This document shows positions 43,288 through 50,688 of a DNA stretch of 64,000 nt, one piece after another. The notes under the pieces are model-generated. The model made no database searches. It saw only the letters and a program-made list of their open reading frames with translations, and was not told where the DNA came from. The number at the start of each line of letters is the position of its first letter. Position 1 is the first letter of the stretch. The stretch is from Saccharopolyspora gregorii (lineage in GTDB: Bacteria > Actinomycetota > Actinomycetes > Mycobacteriales > Pseudonocardiaceae), in the NCBI RefSeq assembly GCF_024734405.1, contig NZ_CP059556.1, forward strand, positions 124,001 to 188,000, in the 5' to 3' direction. The position numbers were made by a program, and so were the translations under genes.

Positions 43288-44804
43288 TTGGCACTCCGAT
43301 CCGGATGTAGTACGCGCGCCTCATGGCGGGCGATGACCTCGACGTGTGGTGAGATGCTGAGAACGCGCGTCGCGATGACTCCGCGGAAGCCCGGTGACTT
43401 CAACTCAAGCCGGAGGTGACCGTTGCGTTCAAGAAGTGACATGTCGGCTGCTGCGACCACTTCCTCGAGCTGGTCAGCGATGTCGGCGATGGCCTGTGCT
43501 CGCTTGCGGCGCATAACCGTCGCCAAGTCGTACGCTGGGTGGAAATCGATTCCAAGCCACCGGAGAAGTCTCTCGAAATCTTGGTCGCTGCGGGGGCGCG
43601 CGAGCATCGGTTCGGTCCAAGCCTCGGCACGGTAGGAACTCTTCACACCGGCGTCTGCAAGTTTGCGGACAACGTGGGTTCGACCGTGCTTATTAAGTTG
43701 CTCCCGCAAGGCACCCTTCCACTTTGCTTGCGACTCCTCCACAACCTTTGCCTGCGATCCCATCAGCATCAGTGCAGCTGCGTACAGTGCTTGTCGTTCG
43801 GTTTCACCGTCTCGGAGTAGTAGGTAAGTGCCTGGACGGACGTCTTCAATGTCGACATTCATGATCCGCCCCCCACCGGGCTGGGACGGGTCTACGGTGC
43901 GGATCCAATCGCCATCGTCTTCGAGCCACGTACCGTAGGCCCCGCTCAACAGCACACGCCGGGCAGTGACCTCCTCAGTCCCGGGCTCTCTGCGCGCTTT
44001 CGGCCCCGGGGGAACCCAACTGGCCTGCGGAAGCAATTCAGCTTCGTCGACTGAGTTTGCTGTCGGCGGCGAGCTCGGCTCGGTTGCATGCCCTGTCAGG
44101 AAGGGCCGCCCGGTAACTATAACGGCACCTTCAGCTCGCTCAGCGAGCACCGAACACGGCAGCGAACGGTCGCCAAACCACTCGGGGAAGACGAAGTTCA
44201 ATGCCTCGGTTAAAGGCGCGTTCACTAGCGATGCTGGGAAGAATCGTGGTGGACCAACTGCATACCCGTACTCGACGAACAACTGCTCGCGAATGAGTTG
44301 ACTGACGCTCCTTACCCGGTAGCCGAGCTGACCGAGCCAGCTTTCCAGACCTGCCACAGCCGACCCGCTCACTGCGATAACGACACAGTCTTCAGCATTC
44401 GCTTCTTGGATGAGCTCCAGGAGCACGCCGCCCGTGGCGATATCGGTTGCTGCCACTGACTCAGCGGCAGCAACTAGTTCGTCAAGGGCGTGCTGTGCCT
44501 GAGAACCAAAACCGGACCGCACGCGAACTGCTTCGGCTCTCACTTCAACGACAGCTTGCCGGAGAGCAGCGTTGACTTGAACGGGCGGAGGCTGCGTTAG
44601 TAGCCTCCAACGCAGAGCTTTTGCCGCACCGAGCAAATTATCTAAGAGTCCCGAGCTGTCATCGCGCGCGAGTAACAGTACATTCCGAATAGCATTGTTG
44701 AATCGCGCCCCTAGCGGATCCCTGACTATATCGAGCTCGACGCCGTTCCGAAGGAGCGTAGCCGAGCGTTCATGCCGTGCGGCAACTACTTCAATCCGAT
44801 TCAT
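43275..44804 (-). CDS. Unrecognised protein of the DISARM-like operon (larger of a pair)
   Basis: 509 residues from ATG 44804, which overlaps the preceding stop as ATGA. The first 150 residues are helical with FNNAIRNVLLLARDD. A central alpha/beta part has CVVIAVSGSAVAGLESWLGQLGY and PPRFFPASLVNAPLTEALNFVFPEWFGD, reminiscent of a degenerate RecA or helicase C-terminal fold without Walker residues. The C-terminal half has LLRDGETERQALYAAALMLMG and helical segments ending in a beta domain. I cannot match it to DrmE, the class 2 unknown, or to DrmC, and no PLD HKD motif is present. Its tight coupling shows it belongs to the same system. Confidence 0.75.
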   Translation of the reverse strand: MNRIEVVAARHERSATLLRNGVELDIVRDPLGARFNNAIRNVLLLARDDSSGLLDNLLGAAKALRWRLLTQPPPVQVNAALRQAVVEVRAEAVRVRSGFGSQAQHALDELVAAAESVAATDIATGGVLLELIQEANAEDCVVIAVSGSAVAGLESWLGQLGYRVRSVSQLIREQLFVEYGYAVGPPRFFPASLVNAPLTEALNFVFPEWFGDRSLPCSVLAERAEGAVIVTGRPFLTGHATEPSSPPTANSVDEAELLPQASWVPPGPKARREPGTEEVTARRVLLSGAYGTWLEDDGDWIRTVDPSQPGGGRIMNVDIEDVRPGTYLLLRDGETERQALYAAALMLMGSQAKVVEESQAKWKGALREQLNKHGRTHVVRKLADAGVKSSYRAEAWTEPMLARPRSDQDFERLLRWLGIDFHPAYDLATVMRRKRAQAIADIADQLEEVVAAADMSLLERNGHLRLELKSPGFRGVIATRVLSISPHVEVIARHEARVLHPDRSAKWLE

Positions 44805-45742
44805 AGCGGCACCGCAAATCCGAGCGCCTCGACGCCTGCCGGAGGCTTCCAATTCAGTTCACGCTCGAGCGGGACTGGTTCCCCTCTTGTATTGCGATAG
44901 TTCATCACCCTTTCCGAGGCTGATTCATCTACAACACTGCGGTCCAGAATCGAAATTACAACGTCAGACTCGATCGCGGGTAGGTGTTTCGTCGCCGCCG
45001 CGCCGTCCAGCACCACGGCGCGGACCTCCGAAGGCGGTGGTTCCTCTTCGAGCTGCGACGCTGCCCAAAGTTGCGTTGACCACGTTGCGGCTCGCGGGTA
45101 CTCAGGAAGAAGAAGATTCGCGATCCGCTCACGCTCGTAACCGATACCAAGGAATGCCGTGAGGTCCTCGCGCAGCCACTTTAGCGTCCCGATCAACGCC
45201 AGGTCTTTCGGTGGAGCACACAGCCGCGCTGCCCAACCGCTGTCTAGCCCGGTCAGCCTGCTGATCACCCCCGGCTCGGGTGCAGATTGAGTGCGAGGCA
45301 CCTCCAGCGAGTCGAGCGGGACCAGCGCACGTAGCTTGTCAATCTGCCACTCGCTGCCAAACCGGGCGCGATCCTTGTCGACATTGATGCCGCCGAAGCG
45401 CTCGGTCAGCACCTTGTTCGGGGTGACGACCCGCGCTGGCGCGTGGATCGGCATCGTGGCGATGACCTCACGGACAGGTCGGATACTTGGCGCAGCAGCC
45501 GCCGACATCCATCCACAGCCGGTCAGCACCGCGGCGAAGTCGCGGATCGGCACCGAGAGCGCGACCACTAGCTGGGTCTCTGGATGTTCCCTAGACCAGC
45601 GCGCAGCCATGCGGCCGAGCATTACGAACTTGCCGATCCAATCGGCCGCAAGCACAGGCCCGGTGTCGTCCTGTGCAAGCGTCATGTACGTCGGGACACG
45701 ACGCTGCCCCGTTCCCACCGCTACCACCCCTGCCATGTTCAA
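44801..45742 (-). CDS. Unrecognised protein of the DISARM-like operon (smaller of a pair)
   Basis: 313 residues from ATG 45742, 27 bases after the methyltransferase stop. Its stop overlaps the start of the next gene by four. Sequence blocks include YMTLAQDDTGPVLAADWIGK, TQLVVALSVPIRDFAAVLTGCGW, ARVVTPNKVLTERFGG and VVISILDRSVVDESA, suggesting an alpha/beta fold. No nuclease, ATPase or methylase motif is visible. It might form the N-terminal half of a split larger protein together with the gene at 43275, since the two are translationally coupled. Function unknown; membership in the defence operon is inferred from overlaps and shared strand. Confidence 0.7.
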   Translation of the reverse strand: MNMAGVVAVGTGQRRVPTYMTLAQDDTGPVLAADWIGKFVMLGRMAARWSREHPETQLVVALSVPIRDFAAVLTGCGWMSAAAAPSIRPVREVIATMPIHAPARVVTPNKVLTERFGGINVDKDRARFGSEWQIDKLRALVPLDSLEVPRTQSAPEPGVISRLTGLDSGWAARLCAPPKDLALIGTLKWLREDLTAFLGIGYERERIANLLLPEYPRAATWSTQLWAASQLEEEPPPSEVRAVVLDGAAATKHLPAIESDVVISILDRSVVDESASERVMNYRNTRGEPVPLERELNWKPPAGVEALGFAVPL

Positions 45743-45768
45743 ACCTCGGCAGCTGCAATATCAGGGCA

Positions 45769-46887
45769 TTATGGGATGCTTCCCATGAGATTGACTTCTC
45801 TAGGCGAAATCTCGGATGCCTGCGAACCTTCCACTCCCGTGGATGACCTGGTCATGCGTTCGGGTCGCCACGCGTGTAGTCCCTTCTGTGAGGCGTTAGC
45901 GAGCGCTTCAATAATCGCGTCGGCAAGCGCCCGGGCTAGGGGCGGGGGTACAGCATTCGAGACCTGTTCAACCTGGGCAGAGAGAGTTCCATCAAGTACG
46001 AACTCGTGCGGGAAACCTTGAAGAAGCATGGCTTCGTAGATACTCAGGCGCCGACGCCCCTCGGGGTGAACGTGAATCTCCCGATGCCCGTATGCGACAG
46101 TTGGGCTGGGTTTGTCCCAATCCAAACGACGGAAACTCCTGCCAGCCCGACTGGCCCCGTCAGGCTCTGAGAATCGCTTAGATACAGGACGCATCGTCCA
46201 GTGGTTCTCATGATGAGGAATCTCCGCCGCCGTAATTTGCCGCGAGAAGTAGGCTGGATCCGGAAGGGACCCGATCACACCACGAACGGTAAGGTTTTTG
46301 CCTTCCGTAGTCTTGCGAGGGCGAAAAAGTTCCGCTGCGTCTGAACTCCGAAATCCCGAGATGATCACACGATTTCGCGTTTGCGCAACTCCATAGTCCA
46401 GTGCTGAATACTCGTCAACACTCGCCATCAGGCCGATCTCTTTGAACTTCGACAGGATTCCACTGAAAACGACAGAGTGCTTTGCGTCCTTAATTCCTAG
46501 AACATTCTCGAAAAGGACGAATTCAACTGTGTACTTTTCCTGTAGTGCCTCGACTATATGAAGGTACAGCAGAGGGAGCCGATTCCTTGGATCGTTCGCT
46601 GCACTGCCACTGTTTGAGCGGGAGAATCCTTGACACGGTGGTCCGCCAATGACGCCGATCTTATCGCCCGGTTCCAAGACGCCCTCAAGGTGCTCCAGCA
46701 CCCCCTTGGGGCCGAGTTCCTCGAGGTCGGCCGCGAGCGACATCGTGCCCTTGAAGTTGCGCCTATGGGTCTGGATGGAAGCAAAAGACCTGTCCACTGC
46801 AAACTTGAGCGAGAAGCCTGCTTCACGAAAACCGAGGTCAAGACCGCCGGCGCCAGAGAAGAGACTTACGATCTTAGGCAACGCCAT
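45769..46887 (-). CDS. drmMII: C5-cytosine DNA methyltransferase (DrmMII-like)
   Basis: 372 residues. Motif I LFSGAGGLDLGF is at residues 9-20, the catalytic PCQ motif IV in GGPPCQGFSRSN with cysteine 85, motif VI FENV near 126, QTRNRVIISGFR near 170 (QxRxR), and the late motifs IX-X in TVAYGHREIHVHPEGRRRLSIYEAMLLQGFP and AVPPPLARALADAI. ATG 46887 has GGGAG five bases upstream. It is the first gene of the minus-strand operon and would mark host DNA as self, as DrmMII does in DISARM class 2. The target sequence is unknown. The nearby vsr gene fits with it. Confidence 0.92.
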   Translation of the reverse strand: MALPKIVSLFSGAGGLDLGFREAGFSLKFAVDRSFASIQTHRRNFKGTMSLAADLEELGPKGVLEHLEGVLEPGDKIGVIGGPPCQGFSRSNSGSAANDPRNRLPLLYLHIVEALQEKYTVEFVLFENVLGIKDAKHSVVFSGILSKFKEIGLMASVDEYSALDYGVAQTRNRVIISGFRSSDAAELFRPRKTTEGKNLTVRGVIGSLPDPAYFSRQITAAEIPHHENHWTMRPVSKRFSEPDGASRAGRSFRRLDWDKPSPTVAYGHREIHVHPEGRRRLSIYEAMLLQGFPHEFVLDGTLSAQVEQVSNAVPPPLARALADAIIEALANASQKGLHAWRPERMTRSSTGVEGSQASEISPREVNLMGSIP

Positions 46888-47337
46888 GCTGACTCCCGTC
46901 CACGTGCGCTCGCGCAGCGGTCAGGCTGACGGCGCCTTCTTTCTCCATGCCCCACCATCGCCGCATACTGAACGCGGTCCACGCGCTCACTCTAGTGATC
47001 AACAGCGCTGACTGTAACGGAGGTCGGCGACGTTTTGTGGAGAACACCTGGATTGGCGCGGCAGCTGAGGTCATCTCGATGCGCCCGGTCCGAGGGAAGG
47101 TTGGGCACCTTGTGCATCGTCAACCGCGACGCCGTGCCGCTCACGGCCCCGCCGAGGTCGCTGCTGCGCACGATAGACCGCCCGGTCAGAGCGCTGTAGA
47201 ACTTGCCCTGTTGCTCTGGTCGTCAAAGTCGCGAGGATCACGCGAACTGACGCGACATGCCACTTGTCACCCCAGATGGCCTGGCGACTGACGCCTCGAA
47301 ATGTGTTGGATGTCCTGTGTGGGCGCCCTCGCTGGAG
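46888..47337. other. Upstream region of the DISARM-like operon, no gene seen
   Basis: 450 bases between the methyltransferase start and the GntR stop. No convincing gene, RNA or repeat was found. It must contain the operon promoter, transcribed leftwards. It is less G+C-rich than host DNA and may include remnants of earlier insertions. Confidence 0.4.
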
Positions 47338-47592
47338 TCAGGCTGCAGTGACGTAGGTGCCCATGCCGTTGACGACGGTGAGTAGGCCGGCTTCTTGGAG
47401 GTGGCGGATGGCCTTGGTGGCGGTGACCTTGGTGACGCCGTAGATCTCGGCGAGTTCGGGTCCGGAGGGGAGGCGCTGGCCTGGGGAGAGTTCGCCGGAT
47501 TCGATGTCGGCTCGGAGGTCGTCGGCGATCTGGGACCAGACGTAGACCGGCAGGTCCCGGTTGATCCTGTCTGCGCGGCTCTCCCAGCTCAT
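47338..47592 (-). CDS. Small GntR-family transcriptional regulator
   Basis: 84 residues, essentially only the winged helix-turn-helix: VYVWSQIADDLRADIESGELSPGQRLPSGPELAEIYGVTKVTATKAIRHLQEAGLL. There is no effector domain, as in KorSA-like regulators of actinomycete integrative elements. It is divergent from the small gene at 47674. The spacer contains AGGTACGTGTAGGTA (around 47643), a direct repeat of TAGGTA that may be its operator. It could control the element's transfer genes or the cargo. Confidence 0.85.
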   Translation of the reverse strand: MSWESRADRINRDLPVYVWSQIADDLRADIESGELSPGQRLPSGPELAEIYGVTKVTATKAIRHLQEAGLLTVVNGMGTYVTAA

Positions 47593-47673
47593 AACCCGAC
47601 GCTATGCAGGAGGAGGAAGCTACGCCTGATGAGATGAACCCATAGGTACGTGTAGGTAGCTGCACTTTTGCTT

Positions 47674-47862
47674 ATGGAAGTGACCCAGGCCGAGGAGCCG
47701 AAAGCGGTCTTCGTTGACGGCCGACGCTGGCTCGTGTGCCCGGTCGCCGGTCCTGACTGCTTCCGTGTCGTGGCCGACCTCGGGCGCATCGCTGTCGACG
47801 CGGTCGAGTTCCACGCGGAGAACCATCACTTGGGAAGGCGCTGTTCCTGCTGTGGCCGATGA
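47674..47862 (+). CDS. Small hypothetical protein divergent from the GntR gene
   Basis: 62 residues from ATG 47674. The sequence has AVFVDGRRWLVCPVAGPDCFRVVADLGRIAVDAVEF and a terminal CSCCGR. Four cysteines could bind metal. No ribosome site is seen, so a leaderless transcript or a wrong start is possible. It reads like an accessory protein found with GntR regulators in actinomycete integrative elements, but I do not recognise a family. Third-position bias favours coding. Confidence 0.5.
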   Translation: MEVTQAEEPKAVFVDGRRWLVCPVAGPDCFRVVADLGRIAVDAVEFHAENHHLGRRCSCCGR

Positions 47863-48009
47863 CCGCTTGGCCGTCGAAGGGCGGGGAGTCGCCATTCGAC
47901 GTGCGATAACGCCCCGAGAGGCGATCTCACAGGGCGTTGAGATCGCCACAGCGGCGATGAAAGGCCTTGCCCGGTGTCCAGGCAAGGGCGGAGGTGCGGT
48001 GTGAACTGG

Positions 48010-48942
48010 TCAGCCGGTGCCGTGAAGCAGTCGTTCGAGGTCTTCGGCCGGCGCCGCGCACCGGAAGCCGGTGTCGTCGTCGCACATGGTCTCGTTGGCG
48101 TCGTTGAACTGCGACGGGACCGCGCGGTCGAACTGGCTCGTCCAGGCTCCGCCCTTGAGCTCGCGCCGTCCGGGCGTGGACTGGGTGTCGAGCCATTCCC
48201 AGACGTTGCCGCACATGTCGTAGACGCCGTAGGGGCTGGTCCCGGACTGGTAGCAGTCGACGGCCGTCGTGGTGCCGACGCCGTTCTCGCGGACGTTGCA
48301 CTTGGCCGGCGTCGGCTGGTCGCCCCACGGGTAGGTCGCACCGCGGGTTCCTCTGGCGGCCTTCTCCCACTGCTGCGCGGTTGGGAGCGTCTTGCCCGCC
48401 CACTTCGCGTAGGCGGCGGCGTCCTTCCAGGTCACCCACACCACGGGGTGGTTGGCCAGTTCCTTCGGGAAGGTGCCGTTTTCCCAGTGCTGCGGCGGCT
48501 GGTGCCCAGTGGCGGCGACGAACTGGGCGTAGTCGGCGTTGCTGACCAGGTAGATGTCGATGTAGTACGACGGCACCCACAGGGGCGTGTTGCTCGGGCC
48601 GGACTGGTAGATGCTGCCGTCCACCTTGACCATCGAGCTGCCGGTGAGCGGGTGGCGAACCTGGCTGCTCCCAATCGGTTCGATGGTCTCGGCGCCGGAG
48701 ATCTCCGCACCGCCGGTAAGGCCCTTGAACCGGGCTTTGGTGTCCGGGTCGGACATCCGCAAGGCCGTGTCCAGGATCGCCTGGTTGACCGGGATCGGGG
48801 TGACATCTGAGCCTTTGGCTTCCCACTTCGAGATGTTGCGCTCACTCACGCCCAGGTGGGCAGCGAACTCCCGAAGACTCAGCCGCATCGCGGTGCGGAG
48901 AGCCTTGATCTCGGTCCCCGTCCAAACCTGCACATTCGCCAC
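48010..48942 (-). CDS. XRE helix-turn-helix fused to SUMF1/FGE-type domain
   Basis: 310 residues. Residues about 8-60 are an XRE-type DNA-binding domain (IKALRTAMRLSLREFAAHLGVSERNISKWE). Residues about 95-305 are a formylglycine-generating-enzyme/SUMF1 domain with YYIDIYLVSNADYAQFV, HPVVWVTWKDAAAYAKWAGKTLPTAQQWEKAARG, YPWGD, SPYGVYDMCGNVWEW and TGFRCA. SUMF1 domains in bacteria serve as oxidases on cysteine or as EgtB/PvdO-type nonheme iron enzymes, and some are only binding modules. The fusion suggests a regulator whose sensing part is the SUMF1 domain. It shares the strand of the class IV aminotransferase 58 bases upstream. Confidence 0.85.
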   Translation of the reverse strand: MANVQVWTGTEIKALRTAMRLSLREFAAHLGVSERNISKWEAKGSDVTPIPVNQAILDTALRMSDPDTKARFKGLTGGAEISGAETIEPIGSSQVRHPLTGSSMVKVDGSIYQSGPSNTPLWVPSYYIDIYLVSNADYAQFVAATGHQPPQHWENGTFPKELANHPVVWVTWKDAAAYAKWAGKTLPTAQQWEKAARGTRGATYPWGDQPTPAKCNVRENGVGTTTAVDCYQSGTSPYGVYDMCGNVWEWLDTQSTPGRRELKGGAWTSQFDRAVPSQFNDANETMCDDDTGFRCAAPAEDLERLLHGTG

Positions 48943-48999
48943 TTGCCAGCTCCCCTGTCACGACTTCCGCAGGGAAGCCTAAAGGTCATGCCCGCGTGG

Positions 49000-49779
49000 C
49001 TACACCCTTTCGCCTGGGATGTCTGCGTACAGCCCGCGCAGCTCGTCAAGAACGGGGTGTTCCTTGGGCCATTCGTTGCTCTCAACGGCGGAGACCACCC
49101 GGAGGCCGGTGGCGGCGTTCGTCGCGAAAACGGCGTCCATCTCGTTCAGGTCGGAGAGCGTCACCGGCTCCACAACCACCGACTCGTCGAACTCCTGCTG
49201 AAGCAGGGTCATGGTGACCCCGGACAGGTACTCGGCCTTGGGCCAGATGATCTGTCCATCTCGGACGAAGCCGATGTTCGAGGTCGCGATCTCGCTGATG
49301 GTGCCGTTGGGGTTGAGAAACAGCACGTCATCGAAGCCGTCGCGCTGGGCGATGCGGCGCCGGCGGAGCGCGGCGTACAGGCCGATGTGCTTCACCGGCG
49401 GATCATCGCGAACGTAGGAGATCGCTCGAAGCCGCAGCGGTGACGCGATGCCCGGAGAGGCCTCACGCGTGGTCACGAGAACGTGCGGTTCGGCGTCTTG
49501 GCCGATCGTGCCGAGGCTGAGCGCGGGGTCATAGATCGTCACGCGGGCCGTCGTCAGAGCCGGCGCGTCTTCGAGCGCCAGGCGGACGAAGTGCCGGACG
49601 CGGTCGACGTCCAGGTCGACGTCGAAGAGCTGGCGGCAGTCACGCAAGAGCCGCTGCATGTGGTGGGACAGGCCGCGTACGCGCCCCTCCTCAACCCTCA
49701 TCGACGTGAAGTGGCCGTAGTTCGTCAAGGCCAGGGTCTTGACCTGCTCCATGTCGGGCGGCGTGCCGTTGAGCTGCAT
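49000..49779 (-). CDS. Class IV aminotransferase-family PLP enzyme
   Basis: 259 residues from ATG 49779, a shorter form than the open frame that starts at 49854. The class IV (BCAT/D-amino-acid transaminase/ADC lyase) fold is shown by HFTSMRVEEGRVRGLSHHMQRLL, the probable PLP lysine in PPVKHIGLYAALRRR, and DDVLFLNPNGTISEIATSNIGFV near residue 180. The substrate cannot be told. The gene is inside the mobile element and upstream of the XRE-SUMF1 gene, with which it probably forms a two-gene operon. No ribosome site is clear, so the start is uncertain by some 25 codons. Confidence 0.82.
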   Translation of the reverse strand: MQLNGTPPDMEQVKTLALTNYGHFTSMRVEEGRVRGLSHHMQRLLRDCRQLFDVDLDVDRVRHFVRLALEDAPALTTARVTIYDPALSLGTIGQDAEPHVLVTTREASPGIASPLRLRAISYVRDDPPVKHIGLYAALRRRRIAQRDGFDDVLFLNPNGTISEIATSNIGFVRDGQIIWPKAEYLSGVTMTLLQQEFDESVVVEPVTLSDLNEMDAVFATNAATGLRVVSAVESNEWPKEHPVLDELRGLYADIPGERV

Positions 49780-49810
49780 GGGGACCAGCTTGGCAGCTGA
49801 CCGGCCAATT

Positions 49811-49873
49811 CTGAACTTCAACGGAACCGGAGTGCAGCACGAGTTCAGGGGCACCGGTTCAGCACGGGTTCAG
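49811..49873. repeat. Cluster of GTTCAG repeats between divergent genes
   Basis: Three GTTCAG copies at 49843, 49857 and 49868 on the plus strand and one inverted copy (CTGAAC) at 49811, in the 197-base spacer between the aminotransferase gene (minus) and the small membrane protein gene (plus). TGTAGGGC after the last copy may be part of a promoter. They may be regulator-binding sites. Confidence 0.45.
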
Positions 49874-49976
49874 TGTAGGGCGTTCGAGGACAGTTCTTTG
49901 CAGCTCGCTGAGACCGCAATCTGGATATGTCAGCGGAACGGGCAAGCGAAAAGCCCTCAGCGAGAAGGAGAAAGTC

Positions 49977-50174
49977 ATGGCGAAGCAGGCCTTCCCCGGA
50001 GTCCAGACCGGCGGCATCATGCCCAAGCTCATCGGCGCGGCCGTCACCTTCGCGGTCCTGGTCCTCATCGTGAAGCACCCTGCCGAGTCGGCGGTGTGGG
50101 TCAAGGGCGCGTTCGAGCTCTTCATCGCCCTCGTCAACGGCATGGCCCAGTTCTTCCAGGGACTCATGGCATGA
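49977..50174 (+). CDS. Small membrane protein of the transfer region
   Basis: 65 residues from ATG 49977 with AGAAGGAG eight bases upstream. It has one or two hydrophobic segments (LIGAAVTFAVLVLIV and FELFIALVNGMAQFF). Small membrane proteins of this kind lie near tra genes of actinomycete integrative elements and are often labelled spread (Spd) proteins. No homology can be proven from the sequence. The stop is followed 27 bases later by the end of a convergent GntR gene. Confidence 0.75.
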   Translation: MAKQAFPGVQTGGIMPKLIGAAVTFAVLVLIVKHPAESAVWVKGAFELFIALVNGMAQFFQGLMA

Positions 50175-50200
50175 CGGCGCCGACCACGAAGCGGTCCGCG

Positions 50201-50584
50201 CTACTCGTCCCGGACTCGGCTGATGAGGTCGTCAAGCCGCCCCTCCAGGGCGTTGATAGCGGCGTCCGCCTGCTGAACCGTCTTGCGAAGCTCGGTCAGC
50301 TCCGAGCGTGTGCGGGTGAGTTCCGCAGCCACGTCGACCTGCTCCGAAGGCTCCCGGACGTAGGCGCCGGCGTTGGTCCGGATCGTGACCACGCCGGCGT
50401 CCCGGAGCAGGCGCACGGCAGCCAGCGCGGTGTTGACCGCAACCTCGTACTCCTCCGCGAGCAGGCGATATGTCGGCAGCTGGGCACCCGGGGCGAATTC
50501 GCCGGCGTCGATCCGCCCCTGTAGGGCGTCCGCCACACGCCGACTAGCTGGGCGCTTGTCCTCGTGCGCGTCGTCAGTAGCCAC
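50201..50584 (-). CDS. GntR-family regulator with C-terminal coiled coil
   Basis: 127 residues from GTG 50584. Residues about 10-75 are a GntR winged helix (RRVADALQGRIDAGEFAPGAQLPTYRLLAEEYEV). Residues 85-125 show a heptad pattern (LTRTRSELTELRKTVQQADAAINALEGRLDDL), a likely dimerising coiled coil replacing an effector domain. It is divergent from the operon starting at 50689. The intervening 104 bases contain a near-consensus promoter flanked by AAGACAT palindromes, so it most likely represses the transfer operon and itself, as KorA/KorSA/TraR-type proteins do. Confidence 0.88.
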   Translation of the reverse strand: MATDDAHEDKRPASRRVADALQGRIDAGEFAPGAQLPTYRLLAEEYEVAVNTALAAVRLLRDAGVVTIRTNAGAYVREPSEQVDVAAELTRTRSELTELRKTVQQADAAINALEGRLDDLISRVRDE

Positions 50585-50601
50585 GTGATCAGCGTACTCG
50601 G

Positions 50602-50617
50602 CATGTCTTGAGACATG
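50602..50617. promoter_or_regulatory. Palindromic operator 1 (CATGTCTTGAGACATG)
   Basis: Sixteen-base near-perfect palindrome lying immediately upstream of the -35 box at 50620 and 18 bases upstream of the divergent GntR start. The AGACAT half-site recurs at 50663-50676. It is the likely binding site for the GntR protein at 50201. Confidence 0.7.
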
Positions 50618-50619
50618 GG

Positions 50620-50648
50620 TTGACAGCTCATCCCGCGCGCCCTAATGT
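50620..50648 (+). promoter_or_regulatory. Strong sigma-70-type promoter for the transfer operon
   Basis: TTGACA (50620-50625), 17-base spacer, TAATGT (50643-50648). This is nearly consensus, unusual in such G+C-rich DNA. It drives the genes from 50689 onwards. Confidence 0.75.
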
Positions 50649-50662
50649 TTCGCGACAGATAA

Positions 50663-50676
50663 ATATCTTAAGACAT
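50663..50676. promoter_or_regulatory. Operator 2 (ATATCTTAAGACAT)
   Basis: Contains the central TCTTAAGA palindrome and the AAGACAT half-site shared with operator 1. It lies between the -10 box and the ribosome site of the gene at 50689, where a bound repressor would block transcription. Confidence 0.65.
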
Positions 50677-50688
50677 CAGGAGGTAGCA

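Noticed and set aside
36126-46887. Druantia-type system
   Set aside because: Druantia also combines a DUF1998 helicase and sometimes a cytosine methyltransferase, but there DUF1998 lies in one very large helicase (DruE). Here the helicase and DUF1998 are two coupled genes, the DrmA/DrmB arrangement.
36126-46887. Ordinary restriction-modification system of the methyltransferase with Vsr
   Set aside because: No type II restriction enzyme is visible next to the methyltransferase, and the other five genes are coupled to it.
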